This document shows, piece after piece, positions 45,311-57,595 of a stretch of 64,000 nucleotides of DNA. This DNA comes from Blastomyces gilchristii SLH14081. Its lineage: Eukaryota > Ascomycota > Eurotiomycetes > Onygenales > Ajellomycetaceae. The stretch is from the NCBI RefSeq assembly GCF_000003855.2, contig NW_003101676.1:2862796-2926795 (forward strand), in the 5' to 3' direction. The notes beneath the pieces were generated by a model. The model was not told the DNA's origin. It did not search any database and saw only the letters and a program-made list of their open reading frames with translations. The translations under genes and the position numbers were made by a program. The first letter of the stretch is position 1; each line of letters opens with the position of its first letter.

Positions 45311-48300
45311 TTAGTCGAGAGTATTATCGTCGTCCACAACATCGGCCTTGGCTACTGCTTCATTGGCGTTGGGGTGTTCATGGCTTTGTTCGGGGCAAGG
45401 TTGGGGCTGGGGTTGAACAGGGGTGTTTGAAGGGAATGGCTGCTGTGGTACTGGTGATGGAGGAGGATGTTGTTCTTCGGGTTTGAAAAGGAATATCTCA
45501 GCAAAGAGGTGAGGAAGAAACCGATCTAGGCGCTTCTGCGTCTCGACCCAAATCCTTTCTTTTGTAGGGTCTTCCGCAGGTGGAGCTAGATAACCCCCAT
45601 CTGCCATTACAAGGAGTATATTCTTCAAGCTTTCAGGTACTGCTTCCTCCTGTGCATCCAAAAATAAATCTGTTAGCTTTCGGAAACACATAAGGGTGTG
45701 ACGAATGACCAATAACATGACCACACCAAAAAAGGGAGAACCTACAAGACTATCTCCCTGACCACTATTCATCATGCGGTCCAAAATATCCAAGATCTTC
45801 AGCCATAGATCCAACATCCCATCCCATTCCGAAAGTAGGACAAGGTAATGAAGGAAAATTTTGCACACGAGGGTTGCTGCTTGAACTCGAGTTTCGCTCA
45901 TTCCGACCGAGTCTGATTGGTACACCTCAGGTTTGAGGAGTCGTAAGATTAGTGGGAATAATACTTCTCCAAAAATCGCGATCCACTCTGTATGATCCGT
46001 CGATGCAAGTTCAGGTGACAACAGGGATCGTTGCAGTGCCGATATGGCTTGGTGTCGAACATCACGGCAAGGATTGAGGCACTGTGTGGTCAGTGCGTTG
46101 AATATTGGTGACCAGTATGCGGCCCATGCTAAAAAAATTACTTTAGTACCGGAAGTGGAGACAAATCTGAGAAAATACTTCCACGTACCTTCGTTCCGTT
46201 CTAGATGAGACTGTTGAATGAGATCCGGTACTCGTCCTGCCAAGTGGTATATAAGGCCGATTGCTTTAATTCCACGTTGCACCAACGGATTATCCCTAAA
46301 TTGGATTAGCTCAAGTGACAATAATGAAGGTGCCAAAAAGCGGGGAAGAAGCACAGGACTTACTGGGCTTTAGGGGGCTTCACTAGCTTGGATCGTCGTC
46401 CTGAAGGAGTCCTCCTTGAGTCAGGCACAGCAGCAAGGCTCCCTGCGCTCGCAAAATCATTGGCAAGGCTTACGCAAGACTCGTAGTTGTCGGCTGAAAT
46501 CACGGGCGGAGTGAAGTTTACAATATGTTGAAGAAGGTCGAAAACCATAGGAGCGGCTTCCTGATGTCGATGTAACCGCTGCAATATCGACCAGAAATCT
46601 GGGGACTTTGTAATTTCGCTTTTGAGAGGAGCAGCACTGGTGATACAGAAGGAAAGTCCTTTGATGATGTTAATGGCTGAATCGTCTATCGTATCTTGAT
46701 CGAAGGCAGAGATGGCATGAAGGACAACCGGCGCGCGCATAAAGGAGTGTTCCTGCCTGATGTTAATCGCGCGAACATATATAAATTGTTTGGGGAAAGT
46801 CCAACGTACATAGGCATGGCAAAGGAGATTTAGAAGGTATGATATGGTTCGAGAAACTGCAAGAGAATGGAAGCCCTTGAAGTCTCGAACGATATTTTGT
46901 AAGGCGCCAGCGAGGCTTTCACCCAACTCACGGATAGTATCTTGATCTCTAAGGGTCAGAATTGTTGCCAATTCAAGTATGTATATCATTCCAGGGTCGT
47001 AGCTTGGTTGATTAGGGTCGGCTTTTCTATTGGGTGGCCGAGACATATTGGGCGGAGGCCTTTCAGGCTTGACAACAATAACTGCTGGGGTTGTGTCCGG
47101 AAGATCTGACAGCAAAGCGTTGACTAAGGAAACAATAGATTCCACGGGCATTAAGCTGTGAAGGTTAGAATAAAATACTCCAAAGTTGGGCAGACTGTAA
47201 CATACCTTATATTGGAAAGAACCTCTGGAATGGAGCAAGCATTGACGCAGTCCACTGTGCACAGAGTGTTTTCAAGCTCTTCATCAGAAGGTTCAGGGGG
47301 ATCATCCGCAGCATAACTTGAGAGATATGATGTGAAGGCCGAAAGTAGTCCGCTGTCGTTACCTCTTCCATCTCGGTCGATAATTTGCGACGGGGGTTGG
47401 AGCGGAATTGGAGGGATATCCAGCCTCGGCTTCATACTCTCGAACTGAGGAATGAGCGAGTTTATGAACAAGTTGTGAAATATTTGGATAATGTGTGTCC
47501 ACCCCTCTCGAACGATGGCTTCATTTCCCGTCAGGACTCTAAACAACACGACAGTTGCCAGCTGTGCCCTGAAATCCCTGCCTAGTTTGACTGCAAGCTC
47601 GCTGACCATCACACTCTTTTTACCGGCTTGAACTTCGGTGTTGAGAGTCGTATTGGGTGGTACATCTGGAGCAAGGGTGCTAATGGAGCTAAGACAGTAG
47701 ATGATGCGATCCAATGCTTCTGTCAGATTGTATCTAGCAGCGATCTTGGCACATTGGTCAAAACCGATGACGACTCTAGAGAAGACTGCGTCGTCCGAGG
47801 CAGACATGAAAACATAGGAAAGAGTTGCCACCACTGGCCGCCAAGTTGCCTCGAACATTTCAGCGTCAAATACGTTGGAGTCGAAGACAGCCAATTCCCC
47901 AGCGTCCACGGTCTTCATGAGCAGCTCTTTCCAAGCATAATCAAATGCGTGCTTATTTTCGTGCTCGTCGGGTAATATAATTTCGTTATGTTGGATAGAA
48001 GTGTAGATGTCTTGAAGGAAATCAATGTCGAAATCATTCCCACCGTTGACTCCCCGCAGATTCTTTACAAAACCCTCAAACGACATGCGATCCTGGGGCT
48101 TGACATTGCGATTGTATAAGTTCGTGTTTAGCATGATGATGGCGTACGTCAAGACGAATAGTGAATCTTTATCCGCCACTCCACTGGGTCCTACTTTGGT
48201 GATATACTTGTCCGAGAATACCGTTAAAATCCTGGTAATAAGAGGGGCCTCGCCAGGCAGACGGAATGAACCAAGGAGATCCCGCAGCGCTTCATCTACT

Positions 48301-50519
48301 CGTTTGCCGTTGAAGTCGAGAAGACCAATGAACTCGTCAAGGAGAGTTTCGTTAGATCTTTTCGAAATAAATTCTCCTAAGACTTTTTTGGATATTCGGC
48401 TTGTTCCTTTGAGAAAACTTGCAACAAGATGAGGGTCATGTGGGTCATCTATGATTCCGTGCGAGGCGAGGTGTGTAATTCCCGCCTTAGGGTCCTCATT
48501 AAATTTCGCAGCACCTTGGATAATGATCTTTTTCCGTTGCCGCTGACTTCTCAGGCGTGCAGGGTCTGGAAGATTGTCGTAATTAGGAGGCTGGTCTAGC
48601 CTTTCGGCAATAAATTGCACGTATCCCAAGAGGGCGTCAAGACATAGTGGAGGCACGTTTGTAGTACTCCATGTTGCGGAGTCAGGAAATGCGTTACGGG
48701 ATAGAAGTCCAACCATATCTTCACAAAGGTCAGCGCGATCGACTTCACAGTCATAATTCACGAATAGCTCAGCCATGAAGTTGGGAATCCGTGTTAATGC
48801 TCCTATGCTTTCCACCATCGCTTCTCGGGCTTCAGGCTTCCGAGATCCGCCTTCCATGCCCAGCTTTTGGCGGTCTTTGACAGGAACTGGAGTTGAACGA
48901 CCACTGCTGGCTTGCGACGGCGAGGGCTTCACCAATTTCGGTGACTGGGGGACGCCTGAATAGAGGCTTGGGTCGATGCCCGGTTCCCGTGGTATTTCTA
49001 CTCTTGGATGCAAACACGCGACTAGATAAGAGAGGAAAAGCTCTTGCTGCAATTTCAAGACACTGCGACAGGTAGAGAGTAGCGTACCCGCAACTCGAAG
49101 AGATCCGTTTAACAAGGTCATATTTTCAGACCTTACTAGCTGGAATAGATGGCGACACAAGTCATCTCTCGCAAGTTGTGCAAGGCTTGGGTGACGAGAA
49201 ATCGAAGGCCCTGCGACCTCAAGGGCAACATCGATTATCCTTAGTGACATAACTCGCATTGTGTCAGTGTGTTGGCGGTTATGTGGATCTAATAAGTCAA
49301 TAAGGACACGGAAAAGTTCTCGAATTGAAGGTAGAGAATACGGTTTGACTTCGGGGAACATGTCTTCATGTGGCGCGGGCTGATTGGCAGATGTGTCACC
49401 ATTGACGGTGGCTTCTGAATCGTCTTCACCGCTGGTACGATCCTTTTCTGGGGTAGACGTATCCATGCCTAGACTTGAAGGATGTTGTGATGTAACGGTA
49501 TCGCCATCCACTGAGGGATCCATCTTGAAGTTCCCAGAATCTTGATGCGCGCTCTCTTCTTGCAACGAATTGAGATCCGGCATATCATCGACGTCCAGTT
49601 GGGAGAGGCGCTGGAAGATGACCTGGCACATATTTATCATAGACATTTCGGCAGAATGGCGAAGGACTTCCGATAGTCGAACTTGACAACACATGCTCAG
49701 TCCTGTTTCCATCATTTCGCAAACACTTTCGTCTCCCAGAAGTTGGCCTTCAGGCCTGGAGAGCATGCCCTCCATGAGCTTGAGGATTCGAAGCAGAACA
49801 ATTTCATCGGCAGCAGAGTCAGTGGCTTCAAATCGGCAATGCGTGATAGCGGCTGACAAAAGCTGAAGGGCCATGGAGAGACGTGGAGAATCCCGGTTGA
49901 TGATATTGTAAGCAAAGAATTTCGTTATTGAGATCAATGCGAGGGATGTAATGGGAGCGGATGTCGACGATGAGCGTATAACCTGAAGAAATGGATGTAG
50001 AAGCGCCGGGGTATCAAAATCACGAATATCTTTACAGTCTTTTAAGTCGATACGTAGCCGCGTAAAAGCAGACATCAGCGGATTGTCTTGCAAGCTCTTT
50101 CCTTTCTTTCCCCTAAGACCCCATCTACTCGCGAGTGCATGTTCTCCCCCCACCCCCATAGCTCCACATTTCGTTGGGGCGATTTTCGGCGGGGATTTCC
50201 CCTCAAGGGATAAGTTGGACGGGACTGAAAACTCGCGTTCATACGAACGCGACGCACCACCTCCACCCAGGATAGCCGCAACAGATGAATGAGCCCATCT
50301 TGAATGCTTTCGCATCGAGGATGTGACGGTGATACATTCTGTCGTCACCAATTCGACGGGATTTACCGCTATTGGTATGGTGCTGCGTCCGTTCATGTTG
50401 CCACTCTGGTACGAATCCGGTGTAGGGGTTGGGGCATTTTGAGCCACCGAGCTAGATGTGGAAGGGCCTAATATATCAGGGGAATCGTGATCATCAAGCT
50501 TCTCGACTGCAATGGTCAT
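45311..50519 (-). CDS. Sec7-domain Arf guanine nucleotide exchange factor, Gea1/Gea2/GBF1 type (1676 aa)
   Basis: Activates Arf GTPases on early Golgi/ER-Golgi membranes for COPI vesicle formation (known for the family). Exons (minus): 47206-50519, 46364-47155, 46189-46295, 45311-46128; total 5,031 nt, in frame. Introns are 50, 68 and 60 nt with GTATGT, GTAAGT and GTACGT donors; the 60-nt one has no in-frame stop. Domains: DCB about 115-330; HUS with the NYDC signature near residue 587; Sec7 about 660-860 with the catalytic glutamate in FRLPGEAPLITRI (about 757) and the hydrophobic-groove text YAIIMLNTNLYN; HDS regions to about 1600, including AWAAYWSPIFNALTTQC-NPCRDVRHQA created by the third splice; and a Pro/Gln-rich tail. 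GEAPLI and the length separate it from the longer BIG/Sec7p class. The start is an ATG with no in-frame alternative upstream. It is the orthologue type called geaA in aspergilli, but I assign no symbol. Confidence 0.95.
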
Positions 50520-51936
50520 ATTTTATTCTGCGCGGCGCAAACGTATATAGCGGAGGGCTCAAGTGGTGTCCGAGGGGAGTTCATGCCACCGGACGGTATA
50601 GGTATGGACGTCCTTTCAATCAATCATTTAGCCATACGTTGAATAATCCTCATAAGCCACGACTCCCAGCAGACAATCCCGTAATACTTTGGTCGGCAGG
50701 GGAACAAAGGTCTGGCGTCGAGCACAGTCACTGTCCTCTGTCCTCTCGGCAGGTCCAAAAACTGCAGCTGACATAAACATTGTTTCCACTTAAGGTTTAG
50801 CGTTGTGAGGTTGACCATCTGAATACTTTATTTTTCGAGGTTAACTACAAGGCTCAGCGCATCTATTAATTGACACTCAGCTTCGTCAACAGAAGAAGTG
50901 CTTTCCTGTGGGTCATCGAGGCTCGTGTTTTTGCATCGTATGATAATTTAGTATTCTACGCCTACGATACACATCCACATAGCCGCCCATCTCATGAGCA
51001 AGTTACTAGTGTTCAAATGCTGGCTTCAGGATATTATAGCTAGGAGTATCGAGCAGGGATATTATTCATATCTGACGCGCAGGTCGCTTGATCTGAGTTT
51101 GGATCTACTTTATCCTTCCGGATATTTTGAAACTGATCAGTTTCGCCCATCGCTGTTCTAGCACTATTTTGGAACGGGACGAGATTTGGGAGGAATGTTT
51201 GTCTAAGAATGAAGCAGACCATATTCGACGACTAGCCTCGGATCTGACTGATAGGGACAATTCTTTGGGGGGAATTGACAGTCAGGAATGGCCGTCCATA
51301 ATCTATCGATGCTATCCCGCGTCCTCCACAGGTTAGTCTCGAATAATTAATTGACAGTTCTCAGAATAGAATTGTGGAGGAAAGCCTTAAAATGGAGTGG
51401 AGTTATATCACGTGCTATTTTTGTTTGGATGACATAAGCTAACGATAGACGCGGATGACGCCGCGCAATCGCGTGTTGGAGCCAATCACAGCTACAGGAT
51501 GCGGGCAACAACAACGCCCGTAAACAGCGCATCCAGGCATGACCAGCCAACTCACCGTACTTCTCCGCCTTGTGGATGTTGACCGCTCGATGACAGCGGG
51601 TTTATGTTGCTCAGCAATTTACCCATTATTTCATTGGGAATTTTTCTTGGGACTCAGAACAATATTTCATTCGGTATAGAGCCATGTCTTCATGATACCA
51701 AATGGTTGTGTTTGATCTTAGCTTGAGTTTTGTTTACCTTTTGCAATGCCCAAAACACAAGGCAGGTGGAATTAGCGACCGTGCAAGAACGACTCGGATT
51801 CTCACTCTGTGACTTGGTAGGACGGTGCTTCTATACCTGCTAAATTGTCCTATACGCTTTCCATCGCAAATCGCCCCTCGTTACCCTCAATCTTTACGCC
51901 GGCGCAACGTGCAGAAGGGGCACTCCCTCCCCCGCC
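50520..51936. promoter_or_regulatory. Divergent intergenic region between the Arf-GEF and Rho-GEF genes
   Basis: 1.4 kb with no convincing gene; small open frames lack start context and domains. It must hold both promoters. A CACGTG E-box (51409-51414) and a CCAAT box (about 51482) are visible. The 60 bp before the Rho-GEF ATG are C-rich (CTCCCTCCCCCGCC), typical of fungal promoter or 5' UTR sequence. Confidence 0.5.
51409..51414. promoter_or_regulatory. CACGTG E-box
   Basis: A palindromic hexamer in the divergent promoter region, the binding site of Cbf1/USF-type bHLH factors in fungi. The assignment is by motif only. Confidence 0.35.
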
Positions 51937-54900
51937 ATGGCCTTCGTTTCCGCTTCCATCGCAGGTCTACCCCTCGAGCAACTTACACTCTACCATGCGG
52001 TGGACCCTATCCTTTCGTCAGTCCTCATATTCCACGGCCCTGTTATAACCGCCAATTCCACCGTTCGAAGCTCTCGTTTCCAAGCACATATCATCGCCCC
52101 TGGTGGGGTGCTAAGCTACCCTCGAATTACAATCTCCCCAGCTGGTCCGCTTTATGCCGCGGTCAATCATCTTCCACGAGACAAGCAAGGCGACGAAATT
52201 TACAGAGGATTAGCGGTCTGTCTTTTGAAATATTTTGGAGACCTATCTGAACCGGTCAGATATGTACTCCTAGGTACTGCGCGATCTGGAAATCTGTCAG
52301 CAAGATTGCCGAACGCATTTGATGAATTCCATGCTGCCGAGTTAGCAAATAAAATGGTAAAGGTAGAGGACCCTACAGACGCCATACGCGACCTCAGGGA
52401 CGCCTATAACGATAGAATTGTACCATGGATTGACGTGGACCTCGTTTTACCCCCCGGGTCCATAGCTACCTCGAATGGCTCTCGCAATTCCGATGGCGAC
52501 ACTGAACTACAGAGAGACTCCACACAGTATGGAAAGTATACTTCGTTGGTTGAACATCTTGGTGAACCTGTGTTTTTACCTACTTCGAAACTGCGGCGCG
52601 CCCCATCCCTGCCCATAAACACTAGCAAGTCCAAATTATTCTCTGCCGCCCAAAAGGAGACACTTCGACTTGCTATGTGTGAAGCTGTAGATACCGAGGA
52701 GAGATATGTTGGGAAAATGTACGACTTGGTACATAATATCATTCAAAAATTTTCCCATAAAGCTGCCGATAAACCGCCAACAAGTACAAGCCCTGATGAG
52801 ACTGCGTTGAAACAGCTTTTCCCTCCTTGTTTGAACGAGATTTTAGAGGTGAACATGGGATTCTTGGGCGAAATCCGCGAAATACTGGAACAAACGGAGA
52901 AAGATGCCCTTGAAGACTTGGCAAGAAACACACACATCGACTCGTCGTCGTTCCGCAGAGACGCCACCGGGAAGAGAAATGATCCCATAGGAATAATCAA
53001 ATTTGCCCATGCTCTCCTGGAATGGTTCCCAAAATTTTCCCAGCCATATGGGGATTATATGCACACTCACCATGGTTTCTCTCAGACTTTGAGCTCTTTC
53101 CTCAATGATAGCCAGTCAAGTTTCTCCAAGAGAGTGTACGAGACTGGAGAACAAAAGATGCGTTCAGTCTTAATGGAACCTGTTCAGCGCCTCCCAAGAT
53201 ATAGCCTTCTTATTGATGCTATGACTAGTGCGCTTCCGTCGGTTCACCCAGCGGTTAAGACACTCCTCAAGGCTCGCGATATTATCACAGAAATATGTTC
53301 ACTAGATTCGCATTCTACAAAAGACAATTCCCGCGATTTAAAACGCCTGCAGAGCCTTGTTGAAGACTTCCCCGTAGCCAGCCTACCTTCAGGAAGATTG
53401 ATTGCCGCGGTTGATTTCTACGATTTACCACCTCCTTACCAACTATGCTCACCTGAAGAAAGCCTAGAGTCCGGGATCCTGTTACTTTACGGAGACTATT
53501 TGATCTTGCTATCTAAAGCATTTGAAAGTAGGATGACCGCTCGCGGTCTATTTGCCGAGCTCGACAAACCTCCTATTGCGCCCACTGATGAAGAACCCAC
53601 ACCCTTCGAACTCAAGTTTTTGCAGGCGTTGCGGATAACCAACATCCGCTGCACCCAATCGGTATGTGGCCGTATCCTATATCTTACTCCGGCCGGAAAC
53701 TCTGTACAGAATGAGCGTTCTCGCTCTGTCTCTGCGATGCACGCGTTAGAACTGTTATCCACTTACGAGGGCAAGGCTGGCCGTTTGATTGAAGAACTCA
53801 CCAAGGCTCGAATTGAGGGACGTTTCCCTGAAGAGTATCGGGGGCGAAACAAATGGTGCCTTCGTAGTTTTAAGGGTGGTTCTTCCAATCTGGGCGTCTT
53901 GATATCCGTATTCGAGGATGAACCAAAAGATGCTAGTGGCCAAAACCTCTCCTCCACAGTTAAGCTCATATTTGACGGAACAAACGCTGTTAGGTCGAAA
54001 GAGCTGAGTCGACCAGGCGTAGAGGTTGTCGCCTCGATCTCAATGTCTGGGAATGATATGTACAAGATGGAGATAGAATCTGTAGTAGGAGTCTCCTCAG
54101 TAGATACGTTTGCAGCTGCGGAGTTTACCTCAGTTTTGTCCAATCGACGTAAGTTAGCTTTCCCCCTGGTTCGTCCTAGGATGTTGATTACTAACTACGT
54201 GTATAGTTAATAATGTCCTTCGCCCATTGCATCAACCCGAGAACCCCATTCTTACTTCAGCCATTTTAAACACTAACTTCAACATTATTCGAGCCGTTTC
54301 CAGCTACATTCTGGAGCACGCAAAATCGGGACGAGGATTCAGACCCCCTTCTCCCTCTAAACTTCTATCAAACTTTTGGGGCGGCAGTCCAAAAGGCTCT
54401 TTACCGCCTCCAAGATCACTTTTACCTGCACCTATTCTACGAGAAATTCCACAGATCCTTCCGCCCGCATTAGACCGTTCCAATAGCTTAGCACTTAGGC
54501 CCGCATCCAGAAATGGTAGCACTCTCGTTGGAGTAAACTCGGGAGAGAACACACCAGATATGTTTAAATCTCTAGAAGAGACCTTTGCAGCCTACGTTAT
54601 TGCGATTCGCTCGAGGAGTGGGAATATTGTTGGTCGCATACTTCGAGGGCGAAGACAGGCTGACCTCGCCACAGTAAATGAACTCTACAATGCACTTTTG
54701 GAGGATGCTGGAAAAATTCAATTGGCCGCCGAATCTCCAGTTGACGTTTTATTTGTGGCGTTTGAAACCTTCATGGCCAATGCCTGGAACGAACACATCG
54801 GTCCCATAATTTCTCTGGACGCGTGGGAGGTCATACAATCCAAGTTTGATTCAATGTTTCCGGGAGATTTCGAGGGCTATTTCCATCAATTCCTAACAGA

Positions 54901-56709
54901 AATGAGTCCTCAGAATCGTCGAGCTCTTACAGCGCTTGTAAAACTACTTGCTGAGCTGCTGGATGCTTCTGGTAATGATGGTGATCGCGGTGCTCTTACG
55001 GCAACTTTCTCTGAAATTTTGACGGATAAGGGGAATGCTATGGAGCATATATCGCTCCTCGATCGACTTGTAGAGGACTTTGATCGGCTATTTGAAGAGA
55101 GTGGCACACTCGATGGACCCATGGAAGGGACTCCATTGAATGACCAAATGACCCCGCTTACTCGGACCCAATCTGTGAATACAGGATCCACAAACCACGG
55201 GTCCATAAGCTCAAACACATCTTCGTTTCGAAAGAGGTTTGGCTTTGGGAGTTCTCGAGACCGCGGTAAATCCGAGAGCGAAGGGAAGGTTAGTTCTATT
55301 ATTCGAACACTTAGCAAATCTAAAGCACATGGAGAAGCAGACTCGCAGCCACCGAGTTTTTCGAAGGCATCCCTTTTCCGATCTAGATCTATCGATACAG
55401 ACTCTCGTTTAGCCAGTCTACTGCGACCCGTGTCAAGGGAACGCCTTCTGGCACATGGTATATTTTCCGCATCCGCGGAAGATCAGTCGTTGAGACCAAA
55501 CAGCGCTCACAGCAATGCTCCTACACTTGCATCCATTGGTGAGGATCCCGCTACGGACAAACCTGTTACCGTAAGGAAAAAGCGACGAAGTTCGCTGTCC
55601 GACCTGAAGGCTTTGCCTGCTACAAACGTTGCGGCTCTGCTGCCCCCAATTGATTTAAGGCGCCCGCTTACTCCAACCTCCTCTCCGAACGCCAAAGCTT
55701 CACCGGAGGGCTCTCCTCCCCAGCAGCAGTCCAGACCGGCCAGTAGGTCTGGACCACAAACTCCGAAAAGGGCAGCTCCTGCCAATCCATCTCCCTCGCG
55801 GCCTCTGGTATCATCAAGTAAAGAGAATGCTCCACCGACACCAAGGACTATGCTTGGGGAAAGAGCCGCGAATAGGAAGCCGAACTCAGCCATTCCGCTA
55901 CAGATTAGCCCAAAGCGACGATCGGAAGGCTTATCTTATATTCCATCTCCGAGAAATACCTTCCTCAAGGATCGGGTCGCTTTACCTGGGCCGTCGGATA
56001 TGAATAACGGTAGGCCCCAGTCGTCTTCATCGATTCAGCGTACTCCCAAACTACGAATGCAGAATCCGCAAAAGGTATGTGGATCCTCAAATCAGTGCAT
56101 GAATTTCATGAAGCTACGCGCTAATAGCATTCCACAAATGTATAGTTACGGGAACGCCTTCAAAATGAGAAAAAGGCAATTGCAAATGCAGAGTCTACCA
56201 TTAAAACTGAAATTTCTTCTTTTGCAGATGAAATATCGAACCCTAGACTTTCCCCGGTAAGGCGACGACCGGGAACTCCGAAAGCGCTCGCGTCGCCTCC
56301 GTCGACTTCAGGTTCTACCGCGACGCTCCACAATCGTGCTCGCTCACTTGAGTCAAAGGTTAATACATTGTTATCGGAATTGTCTTCAAGAACAACTATC
56401 CTCGAGAAGGATATTGAAGACTCGCTCCTTGTGAGCGAGAGGAGAGCTAGGAAACTCGATGAGCTCTATCGAGAAGCCAGCGCGGAAAACAGCGCGCTTT
56501 ATGAACGATTCAATGTTGAGCTCAGAAAAGTAACTAAGGAAGTACGCCTAGGGGCCGGCGAGGAGGCGCTCAAATCGCAGCTGAAAGAAGCACTGGATGA
56601 AGTGGCAAGGGTGAAGAAAGAGAATCTGAGACTGAAAAGGGAGATTGGAGGGTTGAAAGCGCAGCATCTTGACTCTGTGAATGGGGATGTACTAAAGGGA
56701 GAGGAATGA
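51937..56709 (+). CDS. Large Rho guanine nucleotide exchange factor with DH and RhoGAP-like regions (1547 aa)
   Basis: Exons 51937-54148, 54207-56074 and 56146-56709 (4,644 nt, in frame). The introns, 58 and 71 nt, have GTAAGT and GTATGT donors, and the first has an ACTAAC branch site. The start ATG has a good context (CCGCCATGG). Residues about 235-450 form a DH (RhoGEF) domain: RLAMCEAVDTEERYVGKMYD opens CR1 and LMEPVQRLPRYSLLIDAM (about 411-428) is the QRxPRYxLLL signature helix. A PH-like segment follows (about 485-740). Residues about 855-1040 resemble a RhoGAP fold (a GRILRGR element where the arginine finger would lie; SPQNRRALTALVKLLAELLD like the conserved helix). Next comes a Ser/Pro-rich disordered stretch with many SP/TP sites, and a C-terminal coiled coil (about 1430-1545). 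It probably controls Rho/Cdc42 at growth sites; the GTPase is unknown. Confidence 0.9.
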
Positions 56710-57595
56710 GGGGCGTTATGTGATGATGGCACTGATAACTTATGGCACGGCATATGGAATGGAACGGGATGACTGACGGAGTCCTTGGATGGGTACGGTT
56801 ATTGTGAGGTATAGGTTTGGGTAGATAGGATATGAGGCATGGATATGATCACATACACAGGGCGGTTATGGGCTTCTTTTTGCATTCGAATTGTTAATTT
56901 TCCTTTCATGGGTTCCATACCCGGCCTAGCACGGACTTTGGTTTGATTCTTTGGCTGGTTGAGTTTTTCTTAAGCGTTTAGGGATTGGTTGGCTTCTTGA
57001 TTTCAAAACAATCGGTTTATGGTGTTCGTTCTATAGTTTTCCCCATTTGAATAATGTGTAGGAGGTTACTGCTGTATTTAGTGGAATGAAGTCAAGAACA
57101 TTTTGCTTTGCTTTGAATTTTTGAATTTCGGGCTCTTCTTAGTTGAATGCGGAAAGGACTACAATTCCCTTATTGTAGTAACGATTACACAAGAATCGTT
57201 CAAAAGCTGAAGTTTATATACTAGTTACATCAGTTACCGCAAATCCTAACCTGTAAACTGTTGGTATGTACCTTAGCTTTCCAGAAAATTATTTGACGTA
57301 GGTGTTGCTTTTGGGATTCTGCTGACGATGGCATCCTTGGGAGTGTTGCAAGTCGCGATACTACTACGCCCACGCGAACGTTATAGAAACATTTTGCCAC
57401 GTCGGGGGCGCCTGTTGATTTTTTTTTTATGGGTATGAAGATAACCGCTCAATACCCTTTAGGAAGTCCCTAGAGATGATTCGACTTTATTAGATTCCAT
57501 GCTCCTTTTCTTAGAATATAAATGAAAAGAAGGGACAGGATTCAACAACAACGGGAATTGAGGGCTTAGTTGATAAGAAATGATAGCTGGGCCAT
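56710..57595. other. Intergenic region between convergent genes, 0.9 kb
   Basis: 3' flanks of the Rho-GEF gene and the ankyrin pseudogene. I see no coding region or repeat beyond a short T-run near 57420. Confidence 0.6.

Noticed and set aside
47385..48432. Plus-strand open frames inside the Arf-GEF gene
   Set aside because: Antisense shadows of a conserved coding region; the minus-strand protein aligns to its family throughout.
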